A stretch of 38,271 nucleotides of DNA. Source: Thermoplasmatota archaeon. Its GTDB lineage: Archaea > Thermoplasmatota > Thermoplasmata > Halarchaeoplasmatales > Halarchaeoplasmataceae. Made by a program: the position numbers and the translations under genes. The first letter of the stretch is position 1; each line of letters begins with the position of its first letter. This document shows positions 15,847-24,474 of this stretch, piece by piece. The notes beneath the pieces are model-generated. The model saw only the letters and a program-made list of their open reading frames with translations, searched no databases and had not been told where the DNA came from. The stretch covers positions 1-38,271 of the forward strand of contig JAGXLI010000014.1 in assembly GCA_018334755.1 (NCBI GenBank). Direction: 5' to 3'.

Positions 15847-15873
15847 GTTCCACTTGAAATGCAGGGGCCCCCC
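15847..15873 (+). other. Origin-recognition-box-like element A
   Basis: The plus strand reads GTTCCACTTGAAAT, then GCAGGGGCCCCCC, in a gene-poor, AT-flanked stretch between the membrane protein and tRNA-Gly. The dyad plus G-run matches the archaeal origin recognition box pattern as I remember it. It repeats element B at 12657 in inverted orientation, about 3.2 kb away, with the dyad ends facing each other. The adjacent 15775-15830 stretch is AT-rich. Confidence 0.6.
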
Positions 15874-15909
15874 TCTACCCTATCACATAACCTAAGTCGA
15901 TCATGAAAA

Positions 15910-15983
15910 GCGGTTGTGGTCTAGACTGGTTAGGACCCAAGCTTCCCAAGCTTGTAGCCCGGGTTCAAATCCCGGCAACCGCA
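15910..15983 (+). tRNA. tRNA-Gly (CCC)
   Basis: A 74-nt intron-less tRNA. The acceptor stem GCGGTTG pairs fully with CAACCGC and A is the discriminator base. The anticodon stem-loop is CAAGC-TTCCCAA-GCTTG, so the anticodon is CCC. The T arm is CCGGG-TTCAAAT-CCCGG. CCA is not encoded. It ends 14 bases before the convergent end of the TPR gene. Confidence 0.96.
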
Positions 15984-15997
15984 TCCAAAAAACACGA

Positions 15998-18937
15998 TCA
16001 GCCCTCCTCTTCCAGCATCCGTTTTGCTTCCTGATACGTCGGTTCCAACTCCACGGCCCTCTCCACCGATTCTTTCCATCCATCATCCCCCGACCTTTTT
16101 TGAGCTATCCCTTTATTATACCAACTGACGGGATTCTCTCTATCTATGCTTATAGCCCTTTCGAACGTATCGAGAGCGGCTTCCACCAAGTCTCTTTCGA
16201 GCTGGCAAAATCCGATATTATTGAGTATATTCACATCATCAGATTTTAAACTCAAAGCGGTCTCAAAAGCTGTCAAGGCCTCTCCGTACCTCTCCATTTG
16301 ATGTGCAGCGCACCCGAGATTGTTATAGTACAGAGCGACGTCCTTCTCGGTAGCATCTCTAAAGAGCTCTAGGCTTTTCTCATAATCTCTATTCTTATAG
16401 TAAAATACTCCTAGGAGATTTAGGAGGTCTACACAACTTTCGCTGCCATCGAGCTCTTCAAGTGTTTCTATACCTTCTTCCCACCCCTGAGACTCCACCT
16501 CGCATCTTGCCTTTGCCATGATAAAATCGATTATAGGATTGGTTTCCAATTCTTGGGCATTTTGATAACAACTGAAGGCAGAGGAAAATTTACCCGTTCT
16601 TCGCATGGTCTCCCCTCTTCTCTCCCAAATGGTCAACATATCTTCTAAAAATTCGTCCTCTTCATTTTCTTCTATAGATTCTATCGCCTTCCTGTACTTC
16701 TCTAGATGGTAATATAATTCTTCAAGGTTCATCTCGGCTATCGTGGAGGGCAGAGCATCTATGAACATATCTTCTGCAGAAACCTGATCTTTTTTTTCAA
16801 AGAAGGAACATCCAATCATGTTCAAAGCCGTCTGATCATCCATCTTTGGAACGAGGTCCAATGCCTTGTCGGTCTCATCCATCCTCCACAGCAATAACCC
16901 TTCTTTTATCCTTCTCCTGTCATCCCCCAGCGTTTCAGATTCTAGTTCACTTTCTCCCTTTTTTCCACCACCTTTCCTTTTTTTGAGCCTGTAAACTTTC
17001 TCTTCCAATTCCTTTTTCCTTTCCTTTATCCCCTTCAATTTCTTGCTTTTTTCTTTCAACTTGGATTTTAAGTGGTGGATTATCTCATCCTTTTTCTCGA
17101 TCTTTTCTTCCAATTTTTTTCTACTTTCGAGTTCCTTTTTCAGATCTTTTAGGTCGCTTTCTAGATCCTTTTTTTCGTCCTTCAATCTGTCTATCTTTTC
17201 TTCCTTTTTTCTCACCTTGTTCTTTAGATTTTCCCGCTCGCCAACAAGGTGTTTTATGTCCTCTTCCTTTTCTTCGATATCCTTTTTAATCTCCTCTTTC
17301 TCGGCCCTTTCACCTTCCATCTCAGCAACTTTGCTTTCTAATTCGGCCTTTCCTTCTTTCAACCCTTGGATCTTATCTTTTTTCTCTTCCAATTTCTTTT
17401 TAAAATCATCCTCCCTTTCTTTCAATCCGCCGACCTTCTCTTCTTTGCCCCTGATCTCCTCTTCTATCTTCTTCTCTTTCTTTTCTTTCTCCTTCCTCGT
17501 TTTTTCTAAGATCTCCTTTAAATCATCTATCTCTTTCTCTTTCTTTTCAAGCGTCGTCTCCAGCTCACCTTTCTCGGATCTCAGTTCCTCCAATTCCTCT
17601 TTTTTATCTTCTATCTCTAGTTCAAATTTTCCTCCACCTTTTTGTCTGATCTTAACTTTATTTTCATCGCTCTTCTCAACCCCGGATTCTATTTTTTCTT
17701 CGATCTCTTCAGAAGTTACACTCCTTTGGGAACTCTCAACGACTGAACCTTCACTGCCCTTTTTCCCTAATTTTTCCTGCAGGATAAACTGCAGTTCTTG
17801 AGCACGGTCATGATTTGGATTTAGTTGAAGACAGCGCTGGATCTTTTTCCATGCTTTCTCATACCTTCCGAGTTGGTACAAGTAAGCGCCATTGATATAG
17901 TGGTATTCACCTTTCTTCGGTCTATTCTCGATCAGCTTTTCCGAGACCGCTAGAGCCTGTTCTATTTTTTCTAAGTTTTCGAAGACTAGAGCTTTGTTCA
18001 ATAGGGCCTCTTCGAAATCAGGATCTATGGAGAGGGCGCTGTTGATAGAATCCAAGGCCTCTTTGTATTCTCCCTTTCTTAGATGACAGAGGCCTTTATT
18101 GTTCCAGGCCTCTGTATCTTTAGGTTCTAGTTCCAAGATCTTCTCAAAGCTGAGTATCCCTTCGTCATACATACCTAGGTCGAGGAGCGTTCTTCCTTTG
18201 CCCCTCCAGGCCTCGATATAGTCTTCGTCATGATCTAGGGCTTTATCGTAGTTATCCAGAGCTTCTTCCTTTTTTCCTTCTCTGGAATAAGATTCTGCCA
18301 GATAGTACCATGCCTCTAGATTCTCTGGATCCATATCTAAAGAGTCCTGAAAAGCCCGTATAGCCTCTTCTAGACTGTTCTTTTCGAAGTAGATCTTCCC
18401 TTTTTTGAGAAAACCTATCGAAGGACTGTCTCCTTCCGATATAGCTTCCTCATAATAGTCCAGAGCTTTTTCGTGATCTCCTTTGGAAAGGTATCTATCC
18501 CCCTGTTCGAGGAATTCGTTCTCTTCTTCTTCGACCTCCTCTTCACGTTTCTCGCTCTTAACATCGGATAACAGATTATATTTTTTCAGCAGACGGTAAA
18601 ATTTTCCCCCACTCGCTATCTCAACGTCCATCTCTTCGGGAAGATCGGCATCGCTGGTATTTGTTGTCAATAAGAGTCCCTCGGTCCCGCCGGAGATCAT
18701 CTTTTCAACGCGCTCTGTCTCGACGGGGATCGCCTCTCCTGAGCGGGTACATTTTATGACGTAATCTTTGACTTCATCCTCTCTCTCTATCGTTCCTTCT
18801 GCAATAAAATCTCCTGAGACGGATTTGATGTTAGAAATATTGAACCCCATATTCTCAAGTAAATCTATACAGAGTCCTTCGAATTTTTTACGGCTCATCC
18901 TCTCTAGAGTTCCCAAGCACTCTCTTTGGTCGAGCAA
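15998..18937 (-). CDS. Mrr-like nuclease-fold / TPR / coiled-coil protein, 979 aa
   Basis: Residues 15-125 resemble a restriction-endonuclease-like (Mrr) domain: FEGLCIDLLENMGF, Asp43 in GDFIAEG, and Lys62 in YVIKCTR where nucleases have Q/V-x-K. A block of tetratricopeptide repeats follows at about 145-395, including SIGFLKKGKIYFEKNSLEEA, NLEAWYYLAESYSREGKKEE and TEAWNNKGLCHLRKGEYKEA. A long Lys/Glu coiled coil occupies about 430-675, and a second set of TPRs fills the C-terminal 300 residues. The start is a TTG with AGGTGA four bases upstream. The role is unknown; TPR and coil parts suggest a scaffold, and the N-terminal fold could bind or cut nucleic acid, or be inactive. It is the last gene of a minus-strand run. 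Confidence 0.85.
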   Translation of the reverse strand: MLDQRECLGTLERMSRKKFEGLCIDLLENMGFNISNIKSVSGDFIAEGTIEREDEVKDYVIKCTRSGEAIPVETERVEKMISGGTEGLLLTTNTSDADLPEEMDVEIASGGKFYRLLKKYNLLSDVKSEKREEEVEEEENEFLEQGDRYLSKGDHEKALDYYEEAISEGDSPSIGFLKKGKIYFEKNSLEEAIRAFQDSLDMDPENLEAWYYLAESYSREGKKEEALDNYDKALDHDEDYIEAWRGKGRTLLDLGMYDEGILSFEKILELEPKDTEAWNNKGLCHLRKGEYKEALDSINSALSIDPDFEEALLNKALVFENLEKIEQALAVSEKLIENRPKKGEYHYINGAYLYQLGRYEKAWKKIQRCLQLNPNHDRAQELQFILQEKLGKKGSEGSVVESSQRSVTSEEIEEKIESGVEKSDENKVKIRQKGGGKFELEIEDKKEELEELRSEKGELETTLEKKEKEIDDLKEILEKTRKEKEKKEKKIEEEIRGKEEKVGGLKEREDDFKKKLEEKKDKIQGLKEGKAELESKVAEMEGERAEKEEIKKDIEEKEEDIKHLVGERENLKNKVRKKEEKIDRLKDEKKDLESDLKDLKKELESRKKLEEKIEKKDEIIHHLKSKLKEKSKKLKGIKERKKELEEKVYRLKKRKGGGKKGESELESETLGDDRRRIKEGLLLWRMDETDKALDLVPKMDDQTALNMIGCSFFEKKDQVSAEDMFIDALPSTIAEMNLEELYYHLEKYRKAIESIEENEEDEFLEDMLTIWERRGETMRRTGKFSSAFSCYQNAQELETNPIIDFIMAKARCEVESQGWEEGIETLEELDGSESCVDLLNLLGVFYYKNRDYEKSLELFRDATEKDVALYYNNLGCAAHQMERYGEALTAFETALSLKSDDVNILNNIGFCQLERDLVEAALDTFERAISIDRENPVSWYNKGIAQKRSGDDGWKESVERAVELEPTYQEAKRMLEEEG

Positions 18938-18982
18938 TCTGTCACCTTTTTATACCATTATAATCTGGCTTGTATTAATATA

Positions 18983-19903
18983 TTATGTTGATTGTTCCTC
19001 CATCCTGAAGATCACGTCTTTCCATCCGATCCTACCGGTCTGTGAGCCGGCCTTTTCTACTGCAAAGGAAGCCCTGGCAGAACCCGCCCTGCAGGCTCTT
19101 TCCAAGGAGAGATCCCGGGAGAGAGCGGCATAGAAACCGGCTCTGAAGGCATCACCCGCTCCTGTAGGTTCCACGATTTTTTGTGGTTCATAAGTGGGTA
19201 TGATTATCTTTTCTTCAGGAAGGTGCAGCGTACTTCCTTCTCCACCTTTGGTCACCAATATGAAATCCAATCCAAAATCATCTAATAAAGTTTCAAAAGA
19301 GTCGATTTCTAGGTACCTGAGCGCCACTTCTTTCTCTTTTTGATTACAGAAGAAAAAGTCGCTCTGACGTAGAAATTTTTCAAAAGTACTAGCATCATAC
19401 ATATATTCTAATTCCTGGGCAGGATCGAAACCGACCGATTTTTTTTCTAAATCACATCTATCGTATATCTTTCGGTAATAAGAAGGCTTTCCCGTACCGA
19501 TATGTAGGACTTCACAATCTTCTATAGTTTCGGTCGGGATTTCAAAATCTTGCATCTCCTTCATAGCCCCTTGATCTACTATGGTTAACTGTTCCCCTTC
19601 ACGATCGTTGATGATCCAACACGTGGTGGTATCATGATCTTTCTTTACTTTCAAGCCATCAGTAGACACACCAGAGTCCACTAAAGCGTCAAGATAATCG
19701 TCCGGAAAATCTCCGCCAACGAAAGAGCAAAGTGAAACATCAACATCTATCTCCGCGGAGGCCCTAGCTATGTTCGCGGCGGTACCTCCGAAACGGGTGG
19801 CTCTTTCCTCTACAGCTATGGACGAATCTCGATCCGGCAATTTTGGTACATTAAGGATTACATCTATGGCCGTGTGGCCGAAGACAGCTAGATATGTTTC
19901 CAT
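18983..19903 (-). CDS. PfkB family carbohydrate or nucleoside kinase
   Basis: A 306-residue ribokinase-fold kinase that phosphorylates a sugar or nucleoside with ATP. The two family signatures are present: FGGTAANIARA near residue 38, which closes over the substrate, and the C-terminal EPTGAGDAFRAGF, which carries the catalytic Asp and the anion hole. VTKGGEGS is typical of the ATP site. The general look resembles archaeal nucleoside kinases such as MJ0406, but the substrate cannot be deduced. It is on the same strand as the TRAM gene upstream and the TPR gene downstream, with gaps of 84 and 45 bases. Confidence 0.88.
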   Translation of the reverse strand: METYLAVFGHTAIDVILNVPKLPDRDSSIAVEERATRFGGTAANIARASAEIDVDVSLCSFVGGDFPDDYLDALVDSGVSTDGLKVKKDHDTTTCWIINDREGEQLTIVDQGAMKEMQDFEIPTETIEDCEVLHIGTGKPSYYRKIYDRCDLEKKSVGFDPAQELEYMYDASTFEKFLRQSDFFFCNQKEKEVALRYLEIDSFETLLDDFGLDFILVTKGGEGSTLHLPEEKIIIPTYEPQKIVEPTGAGDAFRAGFYAALSRDLSLERACRAGSARASFAVEKAGSQTGRIGWKDVIFRMEEQST

Positions 19904-19987
19904 TTTACTACCACAACAAGATGTGAAAAACGAGAGAAAAGTAAAAAGGTTTTGAATTAGAGGGGATCCGAACTCACAAGAGCTGTT

Positions 19988-20308
19988 TTATTCCAATTCT
20001 ATCTCGTCTACAGTGACCTCTTCAACTTCAGGAGCGTCCTCTGGTTCTTCTATCTCTTCGTCTTCTTCTGGTTCTTCTATCTCTTCATCGACTTCGACGT
20101 CTCTATCGGCTACCTCGCCAAAGGCGAGAGTCCGTAGCACTCTAGTGATCTCTATCTCCACTTCATCCCCGACGTCGGTATCGGGGACGAAAACCACAAA
20201 GTTCTCTACTTTCGCAACTCCGTCTCCTTCCTTCCCTATGTCTTCTATCTTAACCTTGTACGTTTCCCCTTCTTCAACAGGGGGAGAAACACCTACGCCT
20301 TCACTCAT
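19988..20308 (-). CDS. Stand-alone TRAM domain protein with acidic tail
   Basis: A 106-residue protein. Residues 10-68 form a TRAM domain (VEEGETYKVKIEDIGKEGDG, VVFVPDTDVGDEVEIEITRV), a small beta-barrel that binds RNA; archaeal single-TRAM proteins act as RNA chaperones. The last 35 residues are an acidic repeat, EEIEEPEDD-like units given twice, which is longer than usual for these proteins. The ribosome site GAGGTG lies nine bases before the ATG. An eight-base inverted repeat overlaps the promoter upstream. Confidence 0.9.
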   Translation of the reverse strand: MSEGVGVSPPVEEGETYKVKIEDIGKEGDGVAKVENFVVFVPDTDVGDEVEIEITRVLRTLAFGEVADRDVEVDEEIEEPEEDEEIEEPEDAPEVEEVTVDEIELE

Positions 20309-20336
20309 TTACTTACACCTCAATTATTTTATTTAC

Positions 20337-20359
20337 TGCACATTTATTTTTAATGTGCA
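20337..20359. promoter_or_regulatory. Palindromic operator-like site at the TRAM promoter
   Basis: TGCACATT and AATGTGCA form a perfect eight-base inverted repeat around a seven-base T/A spacer. On the minus strand the spacer region provides a TATA-like AAAAATAAAT, about 35-45 bases before the TRAM start codon. A dimeric regulator bound here would block TATA-binding protein. A single half-site, TGCACATT, also occurs at the mrp promoter near 35710 and may be chance. Confidence 0.55.
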
Positions 20360-20384
20360 TTTTAACCAAACATGGTAGGGATAT

Positions 20385-21665
20385 TTATCTTTTGCCCCCT
20401 GTGGAGAAGTTTAATAGTGCTCTGAACACCTTTTTCGTCGATTTTACAGCGTAAACCCCTTCTTCATCGATGATCTCATCGTAAGTTCTCGAGGCCGTTT
20501 CGTCGCTGGTATAATCTCTATCCGATATGTTTTCTGGATCGATCAGGAGCACTTCTTTATCGAACTTTCTGACGCCTTCTTCGACAGCTTCTATATTCTT
20601 TCTGTTTCCGTCGCCTACCGGAAAGTCCGTTACGAGCAGGATATCCGCATCTTTGATCATCTGAAGGTTTTTCTCGTGGGATCTTTCCGTTATCGAAGAG
20701 AAAGGAGCTTCAGTGACCGTTTCTATGTCTAAGAAATCGGCTTTCTCGAAGTCCGAATCCATGACGTTGAGGACCCCGGCGGTGATTTCGTATCCTTCTT
20801 CGACCAGGTCCTTGAGAAGGGTGTTCGCGGAACCACCTCCACAGATCACGTGTACTGTCTTCTCTTTACTCTCGGAGGAAACATGCTTGTCAACTGGCGA
20901 AACGTAGAGGCTCCCATCTTTCGGGTGTTCGTGAACTTCCGCCTCGATGCCGTAGACGGCTCTGAGATGAGAATTCGTTAGAACTTTTTCTGGTCTACCG
21001 AATGCGTGCTTTTCGCCCTCATCCAAGAGCAAGATCTTGTCACAATACCGGGCGGCGAGGTTCAAATTGTGATGGACCGAAAGGACGCTCAAGTCCTCTT
21101 TCTCGTTTTTTTCTTTTATCGTGTCCATGATCTCTTTTTTGTGTCCGATATCGAGGTGAGAGGTGGCTTCGTCTAAAAGCAAGAGATCAGGTTCCTGGGT
21201 CAGTGCCCTGGCCACTATGACCCTCTGCATCTCTCCACCGGAGAGTTCGTTGATCTTTCTTTCCCTGAACCTGTAAGTCTGAGTGTTTTTCATGGCCCTT
21301 TCAGCGATCTTTTGATCCTTTTCATCATAGTTTTCGAACCTCCCCAGATAAGGACTTCTCCCCATCAAAACGACCTCTTTCGCGCTGTATGGAAAACTTA
21401 TGAAGGTGTCTTGAGGTACCACGGCAGCGGTTTTGGCGATCTGTTTCCTAGAAAGACCACTGATATCTTCACCGTCCAGCTTGACGGTGCCTTCCCAGGG
21501 ATCTAAGACCCTTGTGATACACTTGACTAGGGTGCTTTTCCCGGACCCGTTCGGGCCAACGACTCCGATGAATTGATCTTCTTCCATAGCCAAGTTCAGC
21601 TCTTTTAACACCGGTTTTTTTTCTTTATAACCGGTCGTAACCTCGTCGAGCCGGATCATCACCAT
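20385..21665 (-). CDS. btuD: Corrinoid ABC transporter ATPase with C-terminal extension
   Basis: A 426-residue ATP-binding subunit of a BtuCD/FecCD-type importer. Walker A GPNGSGKST is at residues 37-45, the signature LSGGEMQRV near 145, and Walker B LLLLDEA follows with the switch His in VHHNLNLA. After the usual 255-residue ATPase comes a further 165 residues starting VHVICGGGSANTLLKDL, a Rossmann-like domain also found on haloarchaeal BtuD proteins as I recall; its role is unclear. The start overlaps the btuC stop by seven bases and is preceded by GGTGAG. Adjacent cobA makes cobalamin or another corrinoid the likely cargo, rather than iron-siderophore. Confidence 0.88.
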   Translation of the reverse strand: MVMIRLDEVTTGYKEKKPVLKELNLAMEEDQFIGVVGPNGSGKSTLVKCITRVLDPWEGTVKLDGEDISGLSRKQIAKTAAVVPQDTFISFPYSAKEVVLMGRSPYLGRFENYDEKDQKIAERAMKNTQTYRFRERKINELSGGEMQRVIVARALTQEPDLLLLDEATSHLDIGHKKEIMDTIKEKNEKEDLSVLSVHHNLNLAARYCDKILLLDEGEKHAFGRPEKVLTNSHLRAVYGIEAEVHEHPKDGSLYVSPVDKHVSSESKEKTVHVICGGGSANTLLKDLVEEGYEITAGVLNVMDSDFEKADFLDIETVTEAPFSSITERSHEKNLQMIKDADILLVTDFPVGDGNRKNIEAVEEGVRKFDKEVLLIDPENISDRDYTSDETASRTYDEIIDEEGVYAVKSTKKVFRALLNFSTGGKR

Positions 21666-22684
21666 CCCGTCTCACCCCGGTTCCTGATCAATAGATATAT
21701 GAAAAAGGGCGCCCCGAAGAGACCGGTGATGACACCGACCCAGATCTCACCGCTCATCCTTGACGCCGCGTCACAAACCATCAAGAATGTTCCTCCTAAA
21801 AGGGCGGAAATAGGAATCAACTTTCTGTGGTCCGGCCCTACGAGCAGCCTGGATGCGTGAGGGATTATAAGGCCGACGAACCCGATGACGCCTGTGAAAG
21901 ATATCACGACAGCGGCGAGAAGACTCGATGTGATCAACTGGATGATCTTCGTTTTTTCGACTTCGATCCCGAGCTGCTTCGCGGAGGTCTCTCCGGTCTG
22001 TATCACATTTAGATCACGTGAATAGGCATAAACCGCCCCTGAACCTAACACCATGACGGGTAAACTTATCCATATCTCATTCCAGACCGTTCCGCTCAGG
22101 GATCCCCATGTCCAAGCTACTATACTCATCCTTTCCGCCGGATCGCTGTAGAAGAGTATCAAGCTTGTCAGCGCGGTCATCAAAAAATTCATGGCTAGAC
22201 CGGCGAGAAGTAACGTGGATATATCGGTACGACCTCTTACCCTGCCCAAGAAAAAGACTGTCAGCATCGTCACCATTGCGAATATGAAAGCGATGAGGGG
22301 AAGCAGGTACCAGGGAAGATCGAAAAAGATGCCCACCGCCGCTCCGAAGGCGCCGCCCGCAGAAACGCCGAGGATGAACGGAGAGGCCATTGGATTTTTG
22401 AATACACCCTGCATCGACGAGCCAGAAACTGACAGAGAGATCCCGGCGATCAAGCCCAATAATATCCTGGGTAAACGGATCTTCAAGATTATGATGGACT
22501 CTGGGCCAGTATGCTCCGGAAAGAACTCACCTATTAAAGGGATTCTAGAGAGCAGTATCTTCACTATATCTTTGTAAGGTATGCTCACGGACCCCAGCGA
22601 TAGGGAGATCACCGCCGTTACTAACGTCAGGCCCGCAAACGCCAACAATGACTTTCTGAAGTGCCCTTTCAGAGGATGAGCCAT
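21659..22684 (-). CDS. btuC: Corrinoid ABC transporter permease
   Basis: A 341-residue membrane permease of the FecCD/BtuC family with about ten hydrophobic helices. Recognisable segments are LKIRLPRILLGLIAGISLSVSG in the first third, SPFILGVSAGGAFGAA, TLLLAGLAMNF, and the C-terminal FVGLIIPHASRLLVGPDHRKLIP, which includes the coupling helix that contacts BtuD. Two copies would form the membrane channel together with a BtuD dimer. It sits between btuF (18-base gap) and btuD (overlap). The substrate is inferred from cobA in the same cluster. Confidence 0.92.
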   Translation of the reverse strand: MAHPLKGHFRKSLLAFAGLTLVTAVISLSLGSVSIPYKDIVKILLSRIPLIGEFFPEHTGPESIIILKIRLPRILLGLIAGISLSVSGSSMQGVFKNPMASPFILGVSAGGAFGAAVGIFFDLPWYLLPLIAFIFAMVTMLTVFFLGRVRGRTDISTLLLAGLAMNFLMTALTSLILFYSDPAERMSIVAWTWGSLSGTVWNEIWISLPVMVLGSGAVYAYSRDLNVIQTGETSAKQLGIEVEKTKIIQLITSSLLAAVVISFTGVIGFVGLIIPHASRLLVGPDHRKLIPISALLGGTFLMVCDAASRMSGEIWVGVITGLFGAPFFIYLLIRNRGETGW

Positions 22685-22702
22685 TTTATTAAACAGGATA
22701 TT

Positions 22703-23764
22703 CTATACTTTAACAATTTTTTTGGTTGATGAGATCGACCACTTTTCCAGCGTACCAGCTTCAGCTAAGGATGTATCAGCTTTTTCACTGCCATCTAATA
22801 GGTCGACTAGTGTTTGCTGTGCCTCCACTACTCTAGGCCCGGGTCTAGACATAACATCCCCGTTGACAAAGTAAACCTGATCTTTTTCTACGGCGGTTAT
22901 ATTCTGCCATGAATCCTTTTCAGTATATTCCTTCACGTCTGATTCAATATAACCTGGAGCGATGATCACTTCTGGATCTCTAGAGATGATCTCTTCTTCG
23001 GAGATTGTAGTCCATCCTTCTTTGTCAGAAGCTATGTTATCGGCGCCGGCATTGGTCAGAAGCGTGTTCTGAAAAGTTCCTTCGCCCGGAGTGTTTATCC
23101 CCTGGTATACACCCGAGATGTAGAGGACGTCGATCCTTTCCTCTTCCGGCAGATCTCTAGTTTCTTCAGTGATATTATCGATCTCATCTTCCAAGACTTG
23201 TGCTTTCTCCTCACCCTTTTCTTCAACTCCGCACATCTCTCCGAGTGCTCTTAGGTCAGAATAAACGTCTTCAAGCGTTTCACCCCCTGTGACGAAGGTT
23301 CTTAGTTCATACTCTTCTAGCTGTTGTTTCATATGGCTGACCGCTTCTGTGATGACTACGACGTCAGGCTCTAGATCCACGATCTTCTCGTAGTCCACTT
23401 CCATCGAATCCCCCACTTTGGGAAGTTCTTTGGCCTCTTCGGGATAATTGCTATAGTCGTCTACTCCGACGACTCGATCACCAACTTCTAGGTGAAATAG
23501 GAGTTCAGTGTTCGACGGCATGAATGAAACGATCCTCTCGGGAGGCTCTTTGAACTCTATCTCTTCCCCTGTAGCATCCTTTACTGTGTAGTTTCTCTGC
23601 TGGTCCTGAGAATCGCCGCTGTCGTCCCCCTCATCTTCTTGAGAATCGCTCCCGGTTAGAGACCCTTCTAAAGGACCTAACACGGCGCCGATCACCAGAA
23701 CTATGACAACAAGCACTCCGATAGCGATGAATAAGTTCCTTTTTTCCATGTTATCATTCTCCAT
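22703..23764 (-). CDS. btuF: Corrinoid ABC transporter substrate-binding protein
   Basis: A 353-residue periplasmic-binding-protein-like receptor of the TroA/BtuF fold. A single hydrophobic helix at about residues 11-32 anchors or exports it; there is no lipobox Cys. A very acidic linker (about residues 37-56) follows, then the binding domain from TVKDATGEEIEF through PPERIVSFMPSNTELLFHL, VVGVDDYSNYPEEAKELPKVG and LEPDVVVITE. The extracellular domain would deliver ligand to BtuC. An AT-rich stretch ahead of the gene offers a TATA element, so it may have a promoter separate from cobA, which lies 47 bases upstream. Confidence 0.87.
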   Translation of the reverse strand: MENDNMEKRNLFIAIGVLVVIVLVIGAVLGPLEGSLTGSDSQEDEGDDSGDSQDQQRNYTVKDATGEEIEFKEPPERIVSFMPSNTELLFHLEVGDRVVGVDDYSNYPEEAKELPKVGDSMEVDYEKIVDLEPDVVVITEAVSHMKQQLEEYELRTFVTGGETLEDVYSDLRALGEMCGVEEKGEEKAQVLEDEIDNITEETRDLPEEERIDVLYISGVYQGINTPGEGTFQNTLLTNAGADNIASDKEGWTTISEEEIISRDPEVIIAPGYIESDVKEYTEKDSWQNITAVEKDQVYFVNGDVMSRPGPRVVEAQQTLVDLLDGSEKADTSLAEAGTLEKWSISSTKKIVKV

Positions 23765-23811
23765 TTTTCTTTAGAAAAGTAAAATAAACTTTAAAATAAA
23801 TACTTTTCCCT

Positions 23812-24393
23812 TCACCGCTCTATACCTTCTCTAGCCTCAATACCTTTCTGATAGGGGTGCTTGATCTCTTTCATCTCAGTCACTAGATCGGCCCGCTCTA
23901 TAACCTCATCAGGCGCTTTCCTGCCGGTGAAGATCAATTCCACCTCTTCAGGTTTATCCGATAGCAGTTCGATGATAGACTCTAATGAGAGAAGATCGAA
24001 ATGGTGTGCCACGCACATCTCGTCCGCTATGATCATGTCATGATCCCGGGATTTCATCTCTTCTCTTATCTTCCGTAATCCTTCCTTGGCTTTCTTCACC
24101 TGTTTTTCGGAGGGTTCACCTTTCAATTGGAAATCTCCGTCTCCAAATTGTTCGATCCTTATGTGGTCTTGTAATCTCCTCAATGCGATGTGCTCGCCGT
24201 AGTTTCCGCTCTTCATGAACTGACCGATGAAGATGTCTAGATCCCTTCCCGCAGCTCTCACAGCTAGACCTAAGGCAGCGGTCGTCTTCCCCTTTCCATC
24301 GCCGGTATAGACCTGGACCAACCCATCTTCCAACTTCCCTGTCAAGATTTCACCTTTTGTTGAGTTGAAACCGCTTAATTGATCTTTAATCAT
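23812..24393 (-). CDS. cobA: Cob(I)alamin / cob(I)yrinic acid a,c-diamide adenosyltransferase
   Basis: A 193-residue CobA/BtuR-type enzyme, which transfers the adenosyl group of ATP to cobalt(I) in corrinoids to make the coenzyme form. The family's modified P-loop is at residues 31-38 (GDGKGKTT), within LVQVYTGDGKGKTTAALGLA. FIGQFMKSGNYGE, IIADEMCVAHHFDLLS and LIFTGRKAPDEVIERADLVTEM complete the match. It heads the minus-strand corrinoid salvage cluster cobA-btuF-btuC-btuD. A TATA-like TTTAAAATC lies only a few bases before the first ATG, so the true start may be a little further in. Confidence 0.94.
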   Translation of the reverse strand: MIKDQLSGFNSTKGEILTGKLEDGLVQVYTGDGKGKTTAALGLAVRAAGRDLDIFIGQFMKSGNYGEHIALRRLQDHIRIEQFGDGDFQLKGEPSEKQVKKAKEGLRKIREEMKSRDHDMIIADEMCVAHHFDLLSLESIIELLSDKPEEVELIFTGRKAPDEVIERADLVTEMKEIKHPYQKGIEAREGIER

Positions 24394-24474
24394 ATCAAGT
24401 TGATTTTAAACCTTTACATTCAAGATCGAAATCTAGGATAAAATCTAAATGTTTACATCCTCTATGTTGAATAC
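24394..24474. promoter_or_regulatory. Divergent promoter region, cobA and the duplicated HTH regulator
   Basis: TATA-like sequences are seen for both directions: GGTTTAAAATC on the minus strand (about 24412-24402) and GATAAAATCTAAATG on the plus strand (24438-24452). The heptamer TTTACAT occurs twice, at 24413 and 24452, 39 bases apart in the same orientation, and could be a regulator site. No cobalamin riboswitch-like structure was recognised. Confidence 0.4.

Noticed and set aside
17043-17801. A 252-codon open frame on the plus strand, antisense to the coiled-coil gene
   Set aside because: It is almost only Ser and Phe, as expected from the complement of Lys/Glu-rich codons, and has no ribosome site. 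The minus-strand gene explains it.
24394-24474. A cobalamin riboswitch ahead of cobA
   Set aside because: The gap is only 81 bases, the message appears to have a very short leader, and no B12-box-like sequence is seen.
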